Below, in pieces: positions 1 through 5,606 of a stretch of 6,076 bases of DNA (position 1 is its first letter; each line of letters begins with the position of its first letter). A program made the translations under genes and the position numbers. Source of the stretch: Ignavibacteriaceae bacterium (GTDB lineage: Bacteria > Bacteroidota > Ignavibacteria > Ignavibacteriales > Ignavibacteriaceae); assembly GCA_025449775.1 (NCBI GenBank), contig JANWIS010000070.1, forward strand, positions 1 through 6,076. Direction: 5' to 3'. Below the pieces are notes generated by a model. The model had not been told where the DNA came from. It made no database searches and saw only the letters and a program-made list of their open reading frames with translations.

Positions 1-276
1 GAGAAAAAAGAGCACAAAGTTTTTATTGAAGAGGTGATTGAACCAAAAACTAAACCTGAGAAAACTGAAATCATCAATGAGCCATTGAAAAATACCATTG
101 AAAAAGAACTGCAGACTAAATTTAAAGTTGTGGAAGATTTAAGAAAAAATTCTACGAATGAAACTGTCAATTTTCGTGATGTTGAAATGCCGAAGTTGAA
201 ATTTGAAGAATACACTTTCAACCCTGAAACCTTATCTCTAATTGAATCTTCCCAAGATATGATCAAGTGGCGCTAA
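1..276 (+). CDS. C-terminal end of an unidentified charged protein (5' truncated by window edge)
   Basis: The reading frame is open from base 1 and ends at TAA 274-276, giving at least 91 residues. A GTG at 34 is in frame, but nothing marks it as a true start, so this is best read as the tail of a longer protein. The first two thirds are very rich in Glu and Lys (for example EKKEHKVFIEEVIEP) and look like a linker or disordered helix. The last ~30 residues are more mixed (YTFNPETLSLIESS, ending KWR) and could be a small conserved C-terminal motif. No family is recognised. The segment PEKTEI also occurs in the Lys/Glu linker of the downstream signalling protein, encoded with different codons, so the two may share a linker style rather than a recent duplication. 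The end of this gene overlaps a possible micro-ORF by 10 bases, so it may belong to one operon with the signalling gene. Coding status is fairly secure; function is unknown. Confidence 0.7.
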   Translation, partial: EKKEHKVFIEEVIEPKTKPEKTEIINEPLKNTIEKELQTKFKVVEDLRKNSTNETVNFRDVEMPKLKFEEYTFNPETLSLIESSQDMIKWR

Positions 277-383
277 TTGAAAAAAATAATTCAAGATCAC
301 ATATGTTTTTTCTGTTTCTGTCAGGTTTAATTGTACTGATTTCTCGGTTCTTGTTTCTCTGCTTAGACCCTCGAGATAAATAA
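267..383 (+). CDS. Candidate 38-aa single-pass membrane micro-protein, overlapping both neighbours
   Basis: Frame 3 is open from 246 to a TAA at 381-383. With GTG 267 as start it encodes 38 residues: a polar N terminus (MALIEKNNSRSH), a hydrophobic run of about 20 residues (FFLFLSGLIVLISRFLFLCL) broken by one Arg, and a charged tail (DPRDK). This has the shape of one transmembrane helix. ATG 303 is an alternative start giving 26 residues that are almost all membrane segment. The GTG start overlaps the upstream stop by 10 bases. The stop overlaps the downstream ATG as TAATG, the classic arrangement for translational coupling. Against it: no Shine-Dalgarno is visible before either start, the stretch is T-rich (T at second codon positions gives hydrophobic residues by chance), and third positions are less AT-rich than in neighbouring genes. 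It could instead be an untranslated spacer or the remnant of a membrane anchor once fused to the kinase. Confidence 0.4.
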   Translation: MALIEKNNSRSHMFFLFLSGLIVLISRFLFLCLDPRDK

Positions 384-3300
384 TGAACGAATTAGATAAA
401 ATCAGGCAATTGCTCGATTCCATTCTTGAAATTGCAAGTAAACCCGCCATTATAATTGAAGAATCCGGCGAAATTATCTTTATTAATTCAAATGCAAAAA
501 AACTTTTTGAATTTAATGAGAGTAAAAAATTTTTCCAGGACTATTTAGCCGACGATAACTGGCTTGAACTAACAAACCTGCTTAAATCTGCAGCTGGAAT
601 GTTGAGTGAAGAAAATCCGGATGAGTTTTCATTCCAATTAAAAAACGGAAATAAATTATCCGTTTACATGTCGATGGGAAAAATTTATTTAGGAGATAAA
701 TTTATTTTTCTCATAACTATCTCGCCTGTTGAGCTGAATAGTTCAGCATACGACTTAAGCGAATTTTCAATATTACCGGCAAATCTTGAAAACATTTCAA
801 TCGATGATAAGATAAGGGAAGTGATTAATGATTTTACAAATCAGTACCCGCTTACTTTTTTTGAAAAAGAAATTATAGAAAAACGGGTTGATGAATTTGA
901 TGAACTTTTCTGGATAAAAAGTGAACAGGGAAATTTTATTATTACAAATAAATTATTCTGTGAATCTGTCGGCCTACTAAAAATTCAGATTGAAGGAAAA
1001 AATTACAAAGAGTTTATCCCATCCTATTTAGTAAAATTTTTCGAATCGGTTGAAGAATTTCAACAAGAAATTAAAAGTCCTGTTTCAATCGGGAATTTTT
1101 CGGGGACTATTTTTCCACTCGCAAAAGGGAAAGAAATTATTGAAATTCCTTTACTCGGTTCTGATAGAAAAATTATCGCATTGGTAGGATTTTCCCGTCA
1201 AAATATTTCAACTCTACCGGTAGATGATAAGACCAAAGTTGAATCTATAATTACTGAATTAATTTCTTTAATACCTGTTCCGGTTAGTATAATCGATAAA
1301 TCTGGGAAATTTAGGCTTTCTAATGAAGAATTTTGTAAATTATTCAAACAGGATTTTGAAGTTATTCAAAATTCAAAGTTCGAAAATGTTTTTCCAGAAA
1401 GATTGTCTGATGCAGTTTCAGATTTTATAAAAAGTGCATTAGATGGCATAATTATTGAATTAAATGCTGATTTAGAGATAATTTCTAAACCGGGAAGTGG
1501 TTTTGAGTTAAATGTTTCAAGATACTTTTCAAAGGAAATTCAGGAAGAATTAATAATACTTTCATTTAATAAAACAAGTTACTCAGCAGTTTTAAATAAT
1601 ATTTTACCGAGCAAAGAAGATATGTCCGACATACTAATTAAGAATAACCCCGGACCAATTTTTATTTATGATAAAGAGAATTTGAGATTTCTCGGTGTGA
1701 ACAATGCAGCATTACGGTTGTATGGTTACTCAGAAGAAGAATTTCTTCAGATGGATTTGACTGATCTCTATACGCCTGAAGATATTCAAACTTTGTTAGA
1801 AAGCTCGGAAGATTTAGTTAAAGAAGGTGAATTCAGTAAGCCGTTTAAGCACAGGAAAAAAGATGGAAGCTATGCATTTGTTAGAATAAGCAGAATAAAT
1901 TATAAGTATGAAGATGTTGATGCATACTTAAGTATAGTAGAAAATGTAACTGAACAACTTGACCTCGAGAAGTACAACCAGTTATTTAAATCTGCATTTG
2001 AAAATACAAATGATATGATTTTCGTAACTGATCCTGAATGCATTATAACTTTTGTTAATGATTCAACTTCAAGAGTTTTAGGTGTTCCAAGACTTGAATT
2101 AATTAACAGTTCAGTTATTTCTTATTGTGATGATGAAGACAGAGTATTTTTAAATAGTTCTGTATTTCATTCGCATATCAAAGAAACAGTTACTTTCACT
2201 ATTAAACTAAAATCCTCTGATGGAAAAATAATTGAAACCGACACTACTTCAACTCCCATATTTAATTCAGATAAAGAAGTTGATTCGTTTTCTCTCATTT
2301 CCAGAATTACAAATCAAGCCGGTTCAGCACCGGTTCAGACTAAAGAAGTAGTTAGGGAAGTGGTAAAGGAAGTAATAAAAGAAGTAGTAGTAGAAAAGCC
2401 TGTTGCAAAAGAATTAAAATCTTCAGGGCATGATGCATCATTCCTTTCAGGAGTATTTCATGAAATACTGACTCCGATGAATGTAATACTCGGCTTTGCA
2501 CAAGAACTCACAGAAAGCATCGAAAAACTTTCCCCGGAACAAAAGGAAGCCGTGGAAATAATAAATCAGAATCGATCTTCACTTCTGGGACTAATGAATT
2601 CAATAATGGAATTCTCAGATGTCCAATCGAAAATTAAAGAGACAGAAATTTCAACTGTTTCAATAACTGATATTGTTGAACCTCTTGATAAAAATATTAA
2701 AGAGTTAACCGGTATAAAAGATGCAGAACTGGCGTACGGTAAAATATCTTCCTCACTGAAGTTTTCAACCGACAAAAAGAAATTTGAAAACTTATTGAAC
2801 AACCTAATCCGTTTAGTAGGAAGGATAACTACACAAAAGAAAATTTATTTTGCTGCATATCCCGTTGAGGATGATAGTTTTAACATTTCTGTATCGGATG
2901 GTTTTGCTCGTTCAACTTCTACTTTGTTAGAAACTTTGAAAAAGCTTTTCATTGAACACAGAGAACCTAAAGAAGTTGGCGTATCAAAATTAAATTTTGA
3001 AATAACCGATTTGCTTCTCCGGTCGCTTAACGGACAATTCACTTTAGTTAATGAATTTACAGACAAACAGGATTTTGTTTTTAGATTTCCTCTAAACCAT
3101 TCTAAAAAAATTGATCTTCCTCCAATTGTTGAATCAAAAAAAACAGTAATTGCTCCCGAAAAAACGGAGATAAAAAAACCAGCAGTTACTCATGAAAAAA
3201 TTGAGACAAAAAAACCTGAATCATTTAAACCTAAAGATGAAATTGAAATAGAAGAAGAAGAATTAAAAATTGATATTACTGAGAAACAAGAAGCTGCATT

Positions 3301-3790
3301 CGTTCCTGAAGAGCTTGGAATACCTGAACAATTGCAAATTCAAAAAGAAGAGCCGCCGGTTGCTGAAGAAGAAATTACAATTGAAGAAGTTCCGCCTCCT
3401 GTAACTAAAAAAAATGGATTAACTTCTCTCAGATGTCTTTACATTGAAGACCAAGTTGATTCCCAGATTTTATTCAAAGTTCAGATGAAAGAGTTGAAGA
3501 ACATCCAGTTTGCTGCAAGCTTTGAGGAAGCAATTCCTCTGCTCGAATCCCAGAGCTTTGATTTTATTGTTATGGATATTAATCTTCAGGGTGAATACAA
3601 CGGTTTGGATGCCCTTAAGATTATACATAAAATGTCCGGACTTGAAAAAGTTCCTGTTATTGCCGTAACTGCTTATGTTCTGCCCGGTGATAAAGAAAAA
3701 TTTATTTCAACCGGGTTCACCGATTTCATTTCCAAACCTATTTTCCGTGAGAAAATGCTCGAATCGTTAAAGAAAATTTTCGTCAACTGA
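383..3790 (+). CDS. Multi-PAS hybrid histidine-kinase-like protein with degenerate ATPase domain and intact receiver
   Basis: 1135 aa. ATG 383 is the first start after an in-frame TAA (377-379); no clear SD precedes it. No signal peptide or membrane helix is seen, so it is probably cytoplasmic. Likely order: PAS-like modules at about 10-115, 170-272, 285-397, 412-525 and 530-643. The fourth and fifth are the clearest, e.g. FIYDKENLRFLGVNNAALRLYGYSEEEF-like spacing at 427-454. An amphipathic KEVV-repeat helix follows (654-670), then HisKA at about 684-745 with His693 in FHEILTPMN. A HATPase_c-like region (755-905) has lost its motifs: the N-box position reads NLIRLV without the Mg-binding Asn, and DxGxG and GxGLGL are absent. 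After a Lys/Glu/Pro linker (911-1010) comes a receiver domain (1016-1133) with acidic Glu1022/Asp1023, phospho-acceptor Asp1065, Thr1096 and Lys1118 all present. It probably senses a cytosolic signal. Autophosphorylation is doubtful, and the receiver may be phosphorylated by a partner kinase. No output domain is present. Confidence 0.93.
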   Translation: MNELDKIRQLLDSILEIASKPAIIIEESGEIIFINSNAKKLFEFNESKKFFQDYLADDNWLELTNLLKSAAGMLSEENPDEFSFQLKNGNKLSVYMSMGKIYLGDKFIFLITISPVELNSSAYDLSEFSILPANLENISIDDKIREVINDFTNQYPLTFFEKEIIEKRVDEFDELFWIKSEQGNFIITNKLFCESVGLLKIQIEGKNYKEFIPSYLVKFFESVEEFQQEIKSPVSIGNFSGTIFPLAKGKEIIEIPLLGSDRKIIALVGFSRQNISTLPVDDKTKVESIITELISLIPVPVSIIDKSGKFRLSNEEFCKLFKQDFEVIQNSKFENVFPERLSDAVSDFIKSALDGIIIELNADLEIISKPGSGFELNVSRYFSKEIQEELIILSFNKTSYSAVLNNILPSKEDMSDILIKNNPGPIFIYDKENLRFLGVNNAALRLYGYSEEEFLQMDLTDLYTPEDIQTLLESSEDLVKEGEFSKPFKHRKKDGSYAFVRISRINYKYEDVDAYLSIVENVTEQLDLEKYNQLFKSAFENTNDMIFVTDPECIITFVNDSTSRVLGVPRLELINSSVISYCDDEDRVFLNSSVFHSHIKETVTFTIKLKSSDGKIIETDTTSTPIFNSDKEVDSFSLISRITNQAGSAPVQTKEVVREVVKEVIKEVVVEKPVAKELKSSGHDASFLSGVFHEILTPMNVILGFAQELTESIEKLSPEQKEAVEIINQNRSSLLGLMNSIMEFSDVQSKIKETEISTVSITDIVEPLDKNIKELTGIKDAELAYGKISSSLKFSTDKKKFENLLNNLIRLVGRITTQKKIYFAAYPVEDDSFNISVSDGFARSTSTLLETLKKLFIEHREPKEVGVSKLNFEITDLLLRSLNGQFTLVNEFTDKQDFVFRFPLNHSKKIDLPPIVESKKTVIAPEKTEIKKPAVTHEKIETKKPESFKPKDEIEIEEEELKIDITEKQEAAFVPEELGIPEQLQIQKEEPPVAEEEITIEEVPPPVTKKNGLTSLRCLYIEDQVDSQILFKVQMKELKNIQFAASFEEAIPLLESQSFDFIVMDINLQGEYNGLDALKIIHKMSGLEKVPVIAVTAYVLPGDKEKFISTGFTDFISKPIFREKMLESLKKIFVN
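2342..2389 (+). repeat. 12-base tandem repeat encoding a KEVV-type helix
   Basis: Four imperfect 12-base units encode KEVV-REVV-KEVI-KEVV (residues 654-669) between the last PAS module and HisKA. Charged and Val/Ile pairs alternate every four residues, which suits an amphipathic signalling helix passing PAS movements to the dimerisation helices. Unit number could vary between strains. Confidence 0.7.
3158..3229 (+). repeat. Two 36-base imperfect repeats in the Lys/Glu linker
   Basis: Residues 926-933 (EKTEIKKP) recur as EKIETKKP at 938-945, twelve residues later. The underlying DNA (3158-3181 and 3194-3217) is similar and A-rich. It sits in the disordered-looking linker between the decayed ATPase region and the receiver, where length is probably under little constraint. 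Confidence 0.55.
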
Positions 3791-3836
3791 TCTAATCTCA
3801 TTCTTAACTCCAATCTCACTTATCCTTCGTTGCTTG

Positions 3837-3865
3837 TTGACTTATTCCTGCTTATAAATTAAATT
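3837..3865 (+). promoter_or_regulatory. Possible lexA promoter (sigma-70-like)
   Basis: TTGACT at 3837-3842 matches the -35 consensus at 5 of 6. Seventeen bases later TAAATT (3860-3865) matches the -10 consensus at only 4 of 6. A better -10 match, TATAAA at 3853-3858, lies too close to that -35. Transcription would begin near 3872, inside the palindrome, so a repressor there would block the promoter. Bacteroidota-type sigma factors use other motifs (TTTG / TAnnTTTG), and I see no good match to those here. Treat as tentative. Confidence 0.3.
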
Positions 3866-3884
3866 ACCATACAAATGTAGGGTA
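3865..3884. promoter_or_regulatory. Candidate LexA operator (SOS box), 20-bp palindrome
   Basis: The sequence TACCATACAAATGTAGGGTA is a palindrome of form TACC-N-TACA-NN-TGTA-N-GGTA, with 16 of 20 positions symmetric. It is flanked by ATTAAAT (3858-3864) and ATTTAAT (3884-3890), which extend the symmetry with a one-base offset. It lies about 86 bases before the lexA start and overlaps the possible promoter, the expected place for an autoregulatory site. It resembles neither the E. coli CTGT-N8-ACAG box, the Bacillus GAAC-N4-GTTC box nor the alphaproteobacterial GTTC direct repeat, which fits the changed recognition helix of this LexA. Binding by LexA is inferred. I found no second copy before the other genes in this window. 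Confidence 0.55.
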
Positions 3885-3893
3885 TTTAATAAA

Positions 3894-3941
3894 AAGAGTA
3901 AGAAGCTGAAATCTGCAAAACTTTATTCTTGCCTTACTCTT
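3894..3941 (+). repeat. Long-loop inverted repeat in the lexA leader
   Basis: AAGAGTAAG (3894-3902) is exactly repeated in inverse as CTTACTCTT (3933-3941). Three more pairs, AAG 3903-3905 with CTT 3928-3930, can stack after a two-base bulge, leaving a loop of about 22 bases. It is not a standard intrinsic terminator because no T-run follows the right arm. It falls between the candidate operator and the lexA ribosome binding site, so it would lie in the mRNA leader if transcription starts near 3872. It could be a leader hairpin or a second protein-binding site. Confidence 0.5.
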
Positions 3942-3955
3942 CCTATTACTTTTCT

Positions 3956-3962
3956 AAGAAGG
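3956..3962 (+). promoter_or_regulatory. Ribosome binding site that fixes the lexA start
   Basis: AAGAAGG lies eight bases before ATG 3971. It selects this ATG over TTG 3929, which would add 14 residues (MPYSSYYFSKKVTI) foreign to LexA proteins and whose coding region would overlap this site. Confidence 0.75.
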
Positions 3963-3970
3963 TAACTATT

Positions 3971-4621
3971 ATGAAAAAAGCCGGAAAACTCCGAACACTT
4001 CGGGATCTAACCAAAGTTCAGAAAGACATTCTTGATTTTTTAATAGATCAGATTAAAGGGAAGGGAATACCTCCCACCTTAGCCGAAGTTGCAAAACATT
4101 TTGGATACAGAAACAGAGCTACAGTTCAGCAGCATTTTGGTGCAATTGAGAAAAAAGGATTTATAAAAAAGAATCCGAAGCTGTCTCGTGGTATTGAACT
4201 TACTCTTGAAGATAAATTTTTCGTACCGAAACCAGTTATTGGTGAAGTGGCAGCCGGAAATCCTCTTACAATTTATCCTGATGCGATTGACACAATTGAA
4301 CTTCCTACAATTGCACGTATGCCGAAAGATTCCTTTCTGCTCAGGGTAAAAGGGGACAGCTTAAAGGATGCATATATATTCAGCGGTGATATTGTAATTG
4401 TTAATCCAAACCTGGAACCAAAAAACGGGCAGATTGTTGCCGCTGTTCTTGATGATGCTGCAGTAGTGAAAAGATTTTATAAAAGGAAGAATGAGATCGA
4501 ACTGGTTTCAGAAAACCCGGAATACAAACCGATAGTTATTGAGAAAAAGTATCCGTCATTTAAGCTGGTTGGAATTGTAGTTGGTGTTTACAGAAATATG
4601 GAAAAAAAGAAAGCCGGATAA
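3971..4621 (+). CDS. lexA: LexA, SOS repressor with S24 self-cleaving domain
   Basis: 216 aa from ATG 3971. LexA represses DNA-damage genes and cleaves itself when stimulated by RecA filaments. Residues 10-77 form the winged helix-turn-helix (LTKVQKDILDFL; TLAEVAKHFGYRNRATVQQH; ending LSRGIEL). Residues 87-207 form the S24 peptidase/dimer domain. The cleavage bond is Ala95-Gly96 (GEVAAGNP), the nucleophile Ser130 (VKGDSLKDA) and the general base Lys167 (AAVVKRF). Their separations (35 and 37 residues) equal those of E. coli LexA (Ala84, Ser119, Lys156), so self-cleavage should work. The recognition helix differs: the positions of E. coli Ser39, Asn41, Ala42, Glu44 and Glu45 are here Asn48, Ala50, Thr51, Gln53 and Gln54, predicting a different operator. 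A candidate palindromic operator lies upstream at 3865-3884. The next gene starts 71 bases downstream on the same strand with no convincing terminator between, so co-transcription is possible. Confidence 0.97.
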   Translation: MKKAGKLRTLRDLTKVQKDILDFLIDQIKGKGIPPTLAEVAKHFGYRNRATVQQHFGAIEKKGFIKKNPKLSRGIELTLEDKFFVPKPVIGEVAAGNPLTIYPDAIDTIELPTIARMPKDSFLLRVKGDSLKDAYIFSGDIVIVNPNLEPKNGQIVAAVLDDAAVVKRFYKRKNEIELVSENPEYKPIVIEKKYPSFKLVGIVVGVYRNMEKKKAG

Positions 4622-4679
4622 ATATCTGATAATTGAAGTTTGTCATATACCGAGCTATTTTGTTTTATAAATAAAATCT

Positions 4680-4685
4680 GGAAAG
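4680..4685 (+). promoter_or_regulatory. Ribosome binding site of the barrel gene
   Basis: GGAAAG sits seven bases before ATG 4693 and is followed by a run of A residues up to the start codon. It supports this start, which also gives a signal peptide. Confidence 0.55.
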
Positions 4686-4692
4686 AAAAAAA

Positions 4693-5556
4693 ATGAAAAA
4701 ATTGTTTGTTGTCTCTGCAATTCTGATAGCCGTAGATTTTTTTTCATTTGAAAATTACGCTCAATGTTCTGATGCAGGAATTTGTCAGCTTGGCGGGCAT
4801 CAGTTGGAAGATGAAAGTGAAAGCATATTTGATGTCTCAGCTTCTTATAAATACGGTTACAGCGGTAAAGAAGATGATGTTCAGTTTCATTCATTTCAGC
4901 TCAACGGTAACTATAATCTCTTTAGCAAAACTTCCATTCAGTTTTTATTGCCGTATAATATTCAATCCGGTCCTGACGGAAATGTAAATGGAATAGGCGA
5001 TTTGATTTTGAGTATGAAGCAGATATTATTTTCAGATCAGGCTTCTGCATTTGAAGCTTCAATCGGAGCAAAGCTTGCAACCGGAGACGACAACCAAGAC
5101 AATCTTCCGCAGGTTTACCAAAGCGGACTTGGTTCAAACGATTTATTGTTTGGTGTGAATTATACATACGGCAAATTAATTGTTGGTGCCGGTTACCAGG
5201 TTGCAGGCGGAAGAAATGAAAATGTTTACAGGCTTGAAAGGGGTGATGATTTACTTTTAAGAGCTGGTTACAATTTTCAGCTTGATGAGTTCAGCATTAT
5301 TCCCCAGCTCTTATTCATTAAGCGGCTGGCCGAATCAACTGTTTTAGATACAACTTCAGTTCAGGAATCTTTTATTGAAGTGGATAATAGTGACCAGTCG
5401 CAGTTAAACTTACTTATGCTGGCTAACTATCAGGTCGATGAAAATTATTCTTTGTTTCTTGATTTTGCAATCCCGTTTATCAAAAGAGAAGTAAATGTGG
5501 ATGGATTAACACGTGCATTCAGTGCTTCGGTTGGAGTAAAATTTTCATTCAAATAA
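4693..5556 (+). CDS. Secreted outer-membrane beta-barrel protein, MetA-pathway/transporter-like
   Basis: 287 aa. The N terminus is a signal peptide: MKK, then a hydrophobic core (LFVVSAILIAV) interrupted by Asp15, with likely cleavage after Ala23 (NYA-Q). The mature protein starts with a Cys pair, Cys25 and Cys31, in CSDAGIC. The residues before Cys25 (YAQ) are not a good lipobox, so a lipoprotein is unlikely. The rest is built of alternating polar/hydrophobic strands separated by Gly/Asn/Asp turns, such as SIQFLLPYNI, LIVGAGYQVAGG and YSLFLDFAIPF. It ends in a typical barrel terminal strand (SASVGVKFSFK). Motifs like NGIGDL and KLATGDD recall the putative MetA-pathway-of-phenol-degradation family (Pfam PF13557), whose members are often annotated as transporters. 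I assign fold and location with fair confidence but not substrate. The gene lies between lexA and a dnaE-like gene, 71 and 50 bases away. An SOS role is not evident from its sequence. Confidence 0.85.
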   Translation: MKKLFVVSAILIAVDFFSFENYAQCSDAGICQLGGHQLEDESESIFDVSASYKYGYSGKEDDVQFHSFQLNGNYNLFSKTSIQFLLPYNIQSGPDGNVNGIGDLILSMKQILFSDQASAFEASIGAKLATGDDNQDNLPQVYQSGLGSNDLLFGVNYTYGKLIVGAGYQVAGGRNENVYRLERGDDLLLRAGYNFQLDEFSIIPQLLFIKRLAESTVLDTTSVQESFIEVDNSDQSQLNLLMLANYQVDENYSLFLDFAIPFIKREVNVDGLTRAFSASVGVKFSFK

Positions 5557-5606
5557 TTGTTATCTATTACTAAATATATCTCTATGGGTTTTATTCTGGA
5601 TAGCTT

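Noticed and set aside
238..450. Reverse-strand ORF across the 277-382 spacer
   Set aside because: It overlaps the ends of two better-supported forward frames, and its translation has no recognisable feature.
3929..3970. Upstream TTG start adding 14 residues to LexA
   Set aside because: The extension lies across the Shine-Dalgarno site and does not resemble LexA N termini; ATG 3971 has AAGAAGG at eight-base spacing.
4640..4671. TTGTCA ... TATAAA as a promoter for the barrel gene
   Set aside because: The spacing is 20 bases rather than about 17, and such matches are expected by chance in AT-rich DNA; TATTTTG at 4656-4662 is also one base short of the Bacteroidota TAnnTTTG motif.
4663..4676. 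TTTTAT-AA-ATAAAA inverted repeat as a lexA terminator
   Set aside because: The stem is made only of A-T pairs, no separate T-run follows it, and it ends close to the next ribosome binding site.
4765..4769. Cys25 of the barrel protein as a lipoprotein anchor
   Set aside because: The preceding residues YAQ do not fit a lipobox, and the barrel strands indicate an integral outer-membrane protein.
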